A stretch of DNA of 64,000 bases, from positions 1 through 64,000 of the forward strand of contig DXZA01000050.1 of assembly GCA_019415525.1 (NCBI GenBank), in the 5' to 3' direction. This DNA is from Tyzzerella sp. Lineage in GTDB: Bacteria > Bacillota > Clostridia > Lachnospirales > Anaerotignaceae. A program made the translations under genes and the position numbers. The notes under the pieces are model-generated. The model saw nothing but the letters and a program-made list of their open reading frames with translations. It had not been told where the DNA came from and did not search any database. Within the stretch, counting starts at the first letter, position 1. Every line of letters begins with the position of its first letter. Positions 9,850 through 17,469 of this stretch are shown in pieces.

Positions 9850-10908
9850 TTAAAGTTTTTCTATTTCTTTCATAAGTTCAGAAACAAGCATATTTTCGGG
9901 AACTTTTCTAAGTATTTCACCTTTTTTAAATATAAGCCCCTCGCCTTTACCACCGGCAATTCCAATATCTGCTTCTTTAGCTTCTCCTGGGCCATTTACA
10001 ACACAACCCATAACAGCAACTTTTATATTTTTATCTATATTTTTACATTTCTGTTCAACTTCTTTTGCTATTGATATTAAATCTATTTGAGTTCTGCCAC
10101 AAGTAGGACAAGAAACAAAGTCAACTCCAAATTTTCTAAGTTCAAGACTTTTTAAAATTTCTTTTGCTGAATATATTTCTTCAACAGGGTCGCCAGTAAG
10201 AGAAACTCGTATAGTATCACCTATGCCCTTTGAAAGTATAGAACCAATACCAACAGCAGATTTTACAGTTCCAGACCATACAGTTCCTGCCTCTGTTATT
10301 CCAACATGTAGAGGATATGGTATTTCATCAGAAAGTATTGAATAGGCTTCAATACTAAAAGGTACACTTGAGGCTTTTATAGAAACAACTATATCTTCAA
10401 AATTGTATTTTTCCAATATTCTTACATGATTTAAAGCACTTTCAACAAGACCTTTTGGAGTAACACCATTATATTTTTCAACAAGATATTTTTCCAAAGA
10501 ACCACTATTTACACCAATTCTAATTGGAATATTTCTTTCTTTTGCCATTGTAACAACCTGTTTTATTCTGTCTTCATGACCTATATTTCCAGGGTTTATT
10601 CTTATTTTATCAATGCCACCTTCCATACATTTAAGAGCAAGTCTATAATCAAAATGTATATCAGCAACAAGAGGAATATGAATTTGTTTTTTAATACTAT
10701 TTATACATTCTGCTGCTTCCATATCCAAAACAGCAACTCTTATTATTTCACAACCTGCTTCTTCAAGTTTAAGTATCTGATTTACAGTAGCTTTAACATA
10801 TCTTGTATCTGTATTACACATTGACTGAATTGCAACAGGATTATTTCCACCTATTTTAACTCCACCTATTTTAACTTCTTTTGTCAAATTTCTTTTTATA
10901 AAATCCAT
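9850..10908 (-). CDS. ispG: 4-hydroxy-3-methylbut-2-enyl diphosphate synthase
   Basis: 352 residues. Converts MEcPP to HMBPP in the MEP isoprenoid pathway, using a [4Fe-4S] cluster. Cluster cysteines are visible in SCPTCGR (about 265-270) and MGCVVNGPGE (about 300), with the family motif GEAKEADIG after it. The TIM-barrel part contains VQSMCNTDT and VADIHFD. GGAGG lies 9 bases before ATG. A terminator-like hairpin separates it from rseP, although both belong to one conserved gene order. Confidence 0.96.
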   Translation of the reverse strand: MDFIKRNLTKEVKIGGVKIGGNNPVAIQSMCNTDTRYVKATVNQILKLEEAGCEIIRVAVLDMEAAECINSIKKQIHIPLVADIHFDYRLALKCMEGGIDKIRINPGNIGHEDRIKQVVTMAKERNIPIRIGVNSGSLEKYLVEKYNGVTPKGLVESALNHVRILEKYNFEDIVVSIKASSVPFSIEAYSILSDEIPYPLHVGITEAGTVWSGTVKSAVGIGSILSKGIGDTIRVSLTGDPVEEIYSAKEILKSLELRKFGVDFVSCPTCGRTQIDLISIAKEVEQKCKNIDKNIKVAVMGCVVNGPGEAKEADIGIAGGKGEGLIFKKGEILRKVPENMLVSELMKEIEKL

Positions 10909-10940
10909 AAATATATTACCTCCACACTCAAAAAAAGGCT

Positions 10941-10984
10941 AAAAACAGTCTGAACCTCTTTTGAAATCCAGACTGTCTTTTTTT
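10941..10984. terminator. Terminator-like hairpin between rseP and ispG
   Basis: Core stem ACAGTCTG (10945-10952) / CAGACTGT (10969-10976), lengthened by flanking A/T pairs, with a 16-base loop and T-runs on both strands. In the direction of the operon the T-run ends only about 35 bases before the ispG start, which leaves little room for a separate ispG promoter. Confidence 0.65.
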
Positions 10985-11005
10985 GCAATATAATAATGTT
11001 TAGTC

Positions 11006-12094
11006 TTAGCTCAAAAATATTCTTGCAATATCATTATAAGCTATAAAGACCATAAAAGCCATAAGGAATGCAAAACCAATAAAATGTATCATTCCTTCTT
11101 TATCAGGGTCAAGAGGCTTACCTCTTATAGCCTCAACTATAAGGAAAACAAGCCTTCCTCCGTCCATAGCTGGTATAGGGAATAAATTTAATGCTCCAAG
11201 ATTTGCACTTAAAAGAGCTGCAATATAAGAAATATTGGATATTGCTGCACCTATACTGTATTTTATACCTTGTTCATATGACTCGCCTACAACTTCAATA
11301 ATACCAATAGGCCCTGCAACTTCGTCCATAGATACATTAAATGTAAAAAGTCGTACAAAACCTGTTACTGTTGAACGAATATAGAAAAACATAGTATTAA
11401 AACCTGTTTTTATAGTTTCAAACACAGTTGCTTTATCATATCCATCATATTCCTTATCAAAAAGACCTGTTTTTATAACAGGATTAAAGCCAATAATCCA
11501 TCTACCATCTGCACTTTGATAAGGTTTTACATCTAGTGTCATTTTTTCGCCATTTCTCTCAATTTCAACAGAAACTTCTTCACCTTGATTTTCAACCATA
11601 AACATACTTAAATCTTCATAAACAAATATATGTGTATTATTAATTTTAAGTATTCTATCGCCTATCTGAAGACCTGCAGCTTGAGCACCTCCACCTTCCT
11701 CAAGACCTGCAACAGTAGGAAGAGCAAAACCGGAATTTCCAACAAATCCTGTACATATTATAAAAGCAAGTACAAAGTTCATTAAAGGCCCTGCAACAAT
11801 AACAGCCATTCTTTTCCAAACACTTTTACTATTAAATGCTCTTTCATCGGCAAGGTCTTCGTCCTCACCCATCATTCTACAAAAGCCTCCAAGAGGAAAT
11901 GCACGTATTGAATATACAGTTTCGCCTATTTTTTTAGAAACAACCATAGGCCCCATACCAACAGCAAATTCTTCAACAAATATTCCACTTTTTTTCGCTA
12001 CGATATAGTGACCAAATTCATGTACTATTACAAGAATACTGAAAACAAGTATTGCTATAATAATAGGTACAATACTTGAAAAAAATTGTGCCAA
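11006..12094 (-). CDS. rseP: Site-2 intramembrane zinc protease RseP
   Basis: 362 residues with a TTG start at 12092-12094, 5 bases after AGAGGTGA; the longer in-frame GTG at 12103 sits inside that ribosome site. Cleaves membrane-embedded substrates such as anti-sigma factors or signal-peptide remnants. HEFGH (about 25-29) in the first membrane segment gives the zinc ligands and catalytic Glu; a PDZ domain follows (about 125-200); PIPAMDGGRL near 305 holds the third zinc ligand Asp. Several hydrophobic segments fit the four-helix core. It lies between dxr and ispG, a common Firmicute order. Confidence 0.93.
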   Translation of the reverse strand: MAQFFSSIVPIIIAILVFSILVIVHEFGHYIVAKKSGIFVEEFAVGMGPMVVSKKIGETVYSIRAFPLGGFCRMMGEDEDLADERAFNSKSVWKRMAVIVAGPLMNFVLAFIICTGFVGNSGFALPTVAGLEEGGGAQAAGLQIGDRILKINNTHIFVYEDLSMFMVENQGEEVSVEIERNGEKMTLDVKPYQSADGRWIIGFNPVIKTGLFDKEYDGYDKATVFETIKTGFNTMFFYIRSTVTGFVRLFTFNVSMDEVAGPIGIIEVVGESYEQGIKYSIGAAISNISYIAALLSANLGALNLFPIPAMDGGRLVFLIVEAIRGKPLDPDKEGMIHFIGFAFLMAFMVFIAYNDIARIFLS

Positions 12095-12124
12095 ACAACT
12101 CACCTCTTTAATAGATTGAATTTT

Positions 12125-13279
12125 TTATACTTTCTGATTATAAACAAATTCTCTTGCCCATTTATCAGCTAAAAGAACATCTTTTAAATCATAATCATAT
12201 ACAGGAGTATAGGAATTCATAGCTTTTTCTATTAATTCCGGTATCTGTAAAAATGAGATTTCTCTATTAAGAAATCTTTCAACAGCAATTTCATTTGCTC
12301 CATTTAAAACAGCCGGCATTGTACCACCTGTATTTATTGCATCAAAAGCAAGTTTTAAACATTTAAAAGTTTCCATATCAGGTTCTTCAAAAGTAAGATT
12401 ATTATGTTTTAAAATATCAAGTCTTGAGAAACCTAAATCAACTCTTTTTGGATATATAAAAGCATACTGTATAGGAAGTCGCATATCTGTTGGCCCAAGC
12501 TGTGCTATAACAGAGCCATCTTCAAATTCTACTGCTGAATGTACTATACTTTGTGGGTGCACAACAACCTGTACTTTATCTGCTGAAACATCAAAAAGTC
12601 TTACAGCCTCTATAACTTCAAGACCTTTATTCATAAGTGTTGCAGAGTCTATTGTTATTTTTCTGCCCATAACCCAGTTAGGGTGTTTAAGTGCGTCTTC
12701 AACAGTTACATTTTCAAGTTCTTCTCTTTTTCTTCCTCTAAAACTTCCACCGGAAGCTGTAAGAAGTATTTTATATATATTATTATCCTGTTTTCCTTGT
12801 ATACATTGGAAAATTGCAGAATGTTCACTATCCACAGGAAGAATTTTTATATTATTCTTTTCAGCTTCTTTCATAACAAGCTCACCTGCTGAAACAAGAG
12901 TTTCTTTGTTAGCAAGAGCTATATTTTTATGTGATTTTATAGCTTCCATAGTAGGCTCAAGACCTACATTACCAACAACAGATGTAAGAACAGTTTCAAT
13001 ATTATCCATTGTTGCTGTTTTAATAAGTCCTTCCATACCACCAAGAACATTTATATTTTCACTTTTAAGACGTTTTTTTAATTCAAAAGCCTTATCTTCA
13101 TCCATAACAGCAACTATTTCCGGTTTAAACTCAAGTGCTTGTTTTTCAAGCAAATCAATATTATTATTTCCGGTTATACCATGTACTTTTATATTTTCAC
13201 TACCTAAAGCTCTTACAACGTCAAGAGCCTGTGTTCCTATGGAACCGGTAGAGCCAAGTATAGAAATATTTTTTGCCAT
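12125..13279 (-). CDS. dxr: 1-deoxy-D-xylulose 5-phosphate reductoisomerase
   Basis: 384 residues. Catalyses the NADPH-dependent conversion of DXP to MEP, the first committed step of the MEP pathway completed here by ispG. The N-terminal Rossmann motif ILGSTGSIGTQ binds NADPH, ANKETLVSAGELV and PVDSEHSA form the metal and substrate site, and SGGSFRG is the phosphate loop. GAGGTGA precedes ATG. It starts 23 bases after cdsA ends. Confidence 0.96.
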   Translation of the reverse strand: MAKNISILGSTGSIGTQALDVVRALGSENIKVHGITGNNNIDLLEKQALEFKPEIVAVMDEDKAFELKKRLKSENINVLGGMEGLIKTATMDNIETVLTSVVGNVGLEPTMEAIKSHKNIALANKETLVSAGELVMKEAEKNNIKILPVDSEHSAIFQCIQGKQDNNIYKILLTASGGSFRGRKREELENVTVEDALKHPNWVMGRKITIDSATLMNKGLEVIEAVRLFDVSADKVQVVVHPQSIVHSAVEFEDGSVIAQLGPTDMRLPIQYAFIYPKRVDLGFSRLDILKHNNLTFEEPDMETFKCLKLAFDAINTGGTMPAVLNGANEIAVERFLNREISFLQIPELIEKAMNSYTPVYDYDLKDVLLADKWAREFVYNQKV

Positions 13280-13302
13280 ACCTATTCACCTCACATAATA
13301 CA

Positions 13303-14118
13303 TTATTGTATCTTAGTTAATAGTAACATTAAATAATATACAACAGGAGCAGTAAGAAGCACACTATCAAAACGGTCTATAATTCCGCCATGTCCCGGTA
13401 TAAGGTTACCAAAATCTTTTATACCTGTAAATCTTTTCATAGCAGATGCAGCAAGGTCACCAATCTGAGCAAGAACAGAACCTATTGCACCTGTAAGAAC
13501 ACAAAGAAGTATAGTGTTTACATTATCAAGCACAAAATAAGAGTCTATTACTGTACCATAAATAAGACCTATAATTGTAGCTGTAAGAATTCCACCAATA
13601 GAGCCTTCTATAGTTTTTTTAGGGCTTAATGAAGGAATAAGTTTGTGTTTACCTATCAAAACTCCTGTAAAATATGCACCTGTGTCACAACCCCAAGCAC
13701 ATATAAATGAAAGCCATACAAAATATATACCGTAATGATATTCTCTTATAAGATATATGTGAGAAATTAAAAAGCATACATAGAAATATCCAAAAAAACT
13801 TATTACTGCTTCTGTAATATTTGTATGGTTATGGAATATAACAGTATATATAAGTATAACAAGTATAAATAAAGATACGAATATATTAAATATATTGTTT
13901 ACATTTATTATTGTATTTATAAATAATACATAAGCTATAGCGAAAACATATCCAATCCACGCAACAGCTTTTTTATTTATAGAAAAAGCCTTATAAAATT
14001 CATGCATACCTATAAGAGAAGCTAAAAGAATAGCTATTTTAAGATATACTCCACCAGCAAAAACAACCCCAATAAGTACTGGAAGAAGTATAACGCTTGA
14101 TATAATTCTGACTAACAT
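13303..14118 (-). CDS. cdsA: Phosphatidate cytidylyltransferase
   Basis: 271-residue polytopic membrane enzyme that makes CDP-diacylglycerol from phosphatidic acid and CTP. The C-terminal family signature is present as MKRFTGIKDFGNLIPGHGG followed by IIDRFDS, including the metal-binding Asp residues. About eight hydrophobic segments precede it. CGGAGGG precedes ATG. It lies between uppS and dxr, 18 bases from uppS. Confidence 0.94.
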   Translation of the reverse strand: MLVRIISSVILLPVLIGVVFAGGVYLKIAILLASLIGMHEFYKAFSINKKAVAWIGYVFAIAYVLFINTIINVNNIFNIFVSLFILVILIYTVIFHNHTNITEAVISFFGYFYVCFLISHIYLIREYHYGIYFVWLSFICAWGCDTGAYFTGVLIGKHKLIPSLSPKKTIEGSIGGILTATIIGLIYGTVIDSYFVLDNVNTILLCVLTGAIGSVLAQIGDLAASAMKRFTGIKDFGNLIPGHGGIIDRFDSVLLTAPVVYYLMLLLTKIQ

Positions 14119-14136
14119 AAAAACCCTCCGTTTATT

Positions 14137-14877
14137 TTATCTTCCACCAAACCTTCTATTTCTGTTTTGATAATTATAAACAGCCTCAACAAGGTCTGCC
14201 TCTTTAAAATCTGGCCATAATTTATCAGAAAAACAAAATTCAGAATATGCTATCTGCCAAAGAAGGAAATTGCTAAGTCTTTCCTCACCACTTGTTCTTA
14301 TTACAAGTTCAGGGTTCGGAATATCTGCTGTATCAAGATTTTTAGATATAACATCTTCATCTATATTATCAGCTGATAAAACTCCCATTTCAACATCTTT
14401 ACATATTTTTTTAACACATCTTCTTATTTCATCACGACCACCATAGTTAAGAGCAATATGTAAATTTAAAGCATCTTTATCTTTAGTTGCTTCTTCAAGA
14501 TTTTTGATACTTTCTTGAATATCAGGGGCAAGACGTGTAATATCACCTATTGCGTCCATTTTTACATTATCTTTTTTTGCTCTTTCAGTATATTTTTTAA
14601 CATAACTTCTTAAAAGGTCCATTATACCATCAATTTCTTCCTGTGACCTTTTCCAATTTTCTGTTGAAAAAGCATATACTGTAAGATGTTTAATACCTAT
14701 TTTCTTTGCAGCATCTATAATACCTTCCAAAGCATCAGCACCGGCTTTATGACCGGCTTTTCTTGGTAAAAAGCGTTTTTTTGCCCATCTTCCGTTTCCG
14801 TCCATTATTATTGCCACATGTTTAGGTATATTTTCACTATCAAGTACAATTTCTTCTTTTCCGTTAAAATATAACAT
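14137..14877 (-). CDS. uppS: Isoprenyl (undecaprenyl) diphosphate synthase
   Basis: 246-residue cis-prenyltransferase that builds the undecaprenyl carrier for cell-wall synthesis. IIMDGNGRWAKKR (Asp near 26) binds diphosphate, followed by AFSTENWKR, LNYGGRDEI and the C-terminal RTSGEERLSNFLLWQ. An extra 15 residues precede the conserved core. CGGAGGG lies 7 bases before ATG. A strong terminator hairpin ends only about 18 bases before this start, so expression probably depends on read-through from frr. Confidence 0.95.
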   Translation of the reverse strand: MLYFNGKEEIVLDSENIPKHVAIIMDGNGRWAKKRFLPRKAGHKAGADALEGIIDAAKKIGIKHLTVYAFSTENWKRSQEEIDGIMDLLRSYVKKYTERAKKDNVKMDAIGDITRLAPDIQESIKNLEEATKDKDALNLHIALNYGGRDEIRRCVKKICKDVEMGVLSADNIDEDVISKNLDTADIPNPELVIRTSGEERLSNFLLWQIAYSEFCFSDKLWPDFKEADLVEAVYNYQNRNRRFGGR

Positions 14878-14895
14878 TTTTCACCCTCCGAGATT

Positions 14896-14923
14896 AAAAA
14901 AACACCCCTCTAAAAAGAGGGGT
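14896..14923 (-). terminator. Intrinsic terminator between frr and uppS
   Basis: ACCCCTC/GAGGGGT stem (14904-14910 with 14917-14923), 6-base loop, then seven T on the minus strand. It is GC-rich for this genome and ends about 18 bases before the uppS start codon, with only the ribosome site in between. Confidence 0.8.
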
Positions 14924-14944
14924 AAAATTAACTGTATTTGTGTT

Positions 14945-15499
14945 TTATACAGAAAGAATGTCTTTGCATTTAGACTCAGTCTTTTTATCTATTTCAGCAA
15001 CAAATTTATCTGTTATTTTCTGAATTTTGTCTTCAAGAGTTTTTAACTGGTCTTCTGGAATTTCTTTATTTTTTTCCATCTTTTTAAAGGCATCAATAGC
15101 ATCTCTTCTTATATTACGAATAGAAACTTTAGAGCTTTCTGCTTTTTTCTTAACATCTTTTGTAAGTTCTTTTCTTCTTTCTTCTGTAAGCTCTGGGAAA
15201 ACAAGACGAATTACTTTACCGTCATTTGAAGGATTAATACCAATATCAGACATATTGATAGCTTTTTCGATTTCTTTTAAAAGAGATGTTTCCCAAGGCT
15301 GTATCTGAATAAGTCTTGCTTCAGGTACAGTTATGTTTCCAACCTGATTAATAGGAGTTGGTGTTCCGTAATAATCAACTGTTATACGGTCAAGTACGTG
15401 TGGGTTTGCTCTACCGGCACGTATTGTATTAAATTCAGCATCAAGAGCTGCAAGTGTTTTTGTCATCTTTTCTTCGTAGATAGCAGTTTCGTTTGCCAT
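14945..15499 (-). CDS. frr: Ribosome recycling factor
   Basis: 184 residues, standard length. With EF-G it splits post-termination ribosomes. The two-domain pattern is intact: the N-terminal helix of the bundle with TIRAGRANPHVLD, the small domain with YYGTPTPINQVGNITVPEAR, then EERRKEL and RNIRRDA in the long helices. AGGAGGAC-type ribosome site before ATG. It is the second gene of the pyrH operon. Confidence 0.97.
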   Translation of the reverse strand: MANETAIYEEKMTKTLAALDAEFNTIRAGRANPHVLDRITVDYYGTPTPINQVGNITVPEARLIQIQPWETSLLKEIEKAINMSDIGINPSNDGKVIRLVFPELTEERRKELTKDVKKKAESSKVSIRNIRRDAIDAFKKMEKNKEIPEDQLKTLEDKIQKITDKFVAEIDKKTESKCKDILSV

Positions 15500-15538
15500 A
15501 AAATAGTCCTCCTAAAAATAAAATTATTTTAAAATAGA

Positions 15539-16237
15539 TTAAACTGTAACAATAGTACCGATTTTTTCGCCTTTAACAGCACGCTGAATACTGTTTTCTT
15601 CATTAAGACCGAAAATAACAACCGGTATTTTCTGTTCAAAACATAAATTTGCAGCAGCCATATCAATTACTTTAAGATTATTTTTAATAATATCGTGGCA
15701 AGCTATTTCTTCTATTTTCTTTGCATTTGGATTAACAGCAGGGTCGCTGTCATATACACCATCTATATTTTTTGCAAAGAAAAGTGCATCAGCCTCAAGC
15801 TCAGCACCTCTTAATGCTGTAATAGTATCAGTAGAGAAGAATGGGTGTCCAAGACCTCCCGCAAAAATAACAACTTTTCCTGAGTCAAGATGTGCCATAG
15901 CACTTTCTTTTGAGAACTGTTCTGTAACAGTACCTATTATTATAGGTGTCTGAACAACAGCTCCAACGCCTTCCTGTCTAAATGCATCAGCTACATAAAT
16001 TGCATTCATAACAGTAGCAAGCATACCAATTTGGTCAGCCTTTGTTCTGTCCATTTTTGAGTCTGCACTTCTTCCTCTCCAGAAGTTTCCTCCACCGATA
16101 ACAAGGCAAACCTGAGTACCTTTTTCAACTATTTCTTTGATTTGTCCTACAAGCTTTTTAACAATCTTGTCATCAAAGTTATCAGTTTCTCCCGCTAATG
16201 CTTCTCCGCTTATTTTAAGAATAATTCTTTTATACAT
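15539..16237 (-). CDS. pyrH: Uridylate kinase
   Basis: 232 residues with the start at 16237, preceded by GGGAGG and 8 bases; an in-frame ATG 11 codons upstream has no ribosome site. Phosphorylates UMP to UDP. It has the amino-acid-kinase fold with LKISGEAL at the N-terminus, IGGGNFWRG, TDTITALRGAELEAD and VDSDPA-like ATP-binding stretches. It is the first gene of the housekeeping run ending at polC. Confidence 0.96.
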   Translation of the reverse strand: MYKRIILKISGEALAGETDNFDDKIVKKLVGQIKEIVEKGTQVCLVIGGGNFWRGRSADSKMDRTKADQIGMLATVMNAIYVADAFRQEGVGAVVQTPIIIGTVTEQFSKESAMAHLDSGKVVIFAGGLGHPFFSTDTITALRGAELEADALFFAKNIDGVYDSDPAVNPNAKKIEEIACHDIIKNNLKVIDMAAANLCFEQKIPVVIFGLNEENSIQRAVKGEKIGTIVTV

Positions 16238-16305
16238 TACAGCAACCTCCCTTATATTATAATGTATCATAATACAGAAGCAAATACTATACTTATTTTA
16301 ATATT

Positions 16306-16334
16306 ATTATAACCTATAATAATAAAACTGTAAA
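16306..16334 (-). promoter_or_regulatory. Promoter of pyrH operon
   Basis: TTTACA (16329-16334), 17-base spacer, TATAAT (16306-16311) on the minus strand, leaving a leader of about 60 bases before the pyrH start. The rest of the 16238-16503 gap shows no gene. Confidence 0.65.
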
Positions 16335-16503
16335 ATATACATTTAAAATATATCAAAATTCACAATATATTTTATCGCCGCCGAAAATTATACCATAACC
16401 GACAAGCTTATTCAATAAAATTCAATATATTAAATATTTCTTTTTTCACTTTAAAATATGGTAAAATAATTTAAAATAAAAATATGTAAAGGAAAAAATA
16501 AAA

Positions 16504-17376
16504 ATGGATACAAAAAGTATACGTTGTTTTTGTTGTGTTTACCAAGAAAAAAGTATAAATAAAGCAGCAAAACAGCTTTTCATTACACCGCAAGGATTAA
16601 GTAAAATTATAAATAATCTTGAAGAAGAAATAAATTCAAAACTTTTTGAGCGTTCTGCAAAAGGTGTTATACCAACAGAAACAGGAAAATATTTATATTC
16701 CAACTGTAATGATATATTAAGAAAGCTAGAAGAAATTGAAATAGGTATTTTAAGGCTTACTGATACAGAAAAACAATTTTTAATAGGCTTTTCAGTAGGT
16801 GTATTAAATATATTTTCATTTAAAAAAATATCGGAATTAAAAAATATATATTCTAATATTAAATGGGAAGAAAACTTAAATTCAGAAATTATTTCAAAAG
16901 TAAAAAAAGGTGAAATTGATTTAGGCATTATAATAGGCAATATATATTCCGAAGGAATAGAAAAAAAGGATTTATTTAATATATCACCAGATATAATAGT
17001 ATATAAAGGTCATAGATTTTATGAAAAAAGCTCAATAGATATTAAAGAATTGGAAAATGAACCTTTAATAACATTAAACGAAAACTTTTCATCTTATAAC
17101 AATATTATACAAAGATGTAATGATAACGGTTTTACACCTAATATTGTTGCAAAAACTATGGAAAGTAATCTTATATATCGTTTTGTAAGAGAAAAAAATG
17201 GTATTGGTATTGATGTAAATATTCATAGAGATGATATCAAAACAGATAATATAAAAAGAATACCTATAGAAAATGGATTTTTATGGAATATATCTATAAT
17301 ATATAAAAAAGAAAATATTCAAAATCCAATACTAGAGCAAATAATAAAATATATTGAAAACAGTATAAAAAAATAA
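16504..17376 (+). CDS. LysR-family transcription regulator
   Basis: 290 residues, typical for the family. The N-terminal winged helix (about 1-60) has NKAAKQLFITPQGLSKIINNLE and LFERSAKGVIPTETG; the remaining part is the two-lobed effector domain. The ribosome site is weak (AAAGGA). It lies 93 bases upstream of, and in the same direction as, an enoate-reductase-type gene, so that gene is the likely target. The ligand cannot be read from the sequence. Confidence 0.9.
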   Translation: MDTKSIRCFCCVYQEKSINKAAKQLFITPQGLSKIINNLEEEINSKLFERSAKGVIPTETGKYLYSNCNDILRKLEEIEIGILRLTDTEKQFLIGFSVGVLNIFSFKKISELKNIYSNIKWEENLNSEIISKVKKGEIDLGIIIGNIYSEGIEKKDLFNISPDIIVYKGHRFYEKSSIDIKELENEPLITLNENFSSYNNIIQRCNDNGFTPNIVAKTMESNLIYRFVREKNGIGIDVNIHRDDIKTDNIKRIPIENGFLWNISIIYKKENIQNPILEQIIKYIENSIKK

Positions 17377-17423
17377 GTGATACCTACTCATATTCTGTTT
17401 ATACCCTATATATTATTTTTTAT

Positions 17424-17449
17424 GTTATTTTTATAGTATAAAAAATAAC
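17424..17449 (+). promoter_or_regulatory. AT-rich inverted repeat before the enoate reductase gene
   Basis: Arms GTTATTTTTATA and TATAAAAAATAAC around a central G, off by one base. It lies about 20 bases before the ATG at 17470 and includes the TATAGT box. It could be an operator for the adjacent LysR protein or only an AT-rich promoter. Confidence 0.35.
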
Positions 17450-17469
17450 TAAGAAAGGGAATTTTTATT

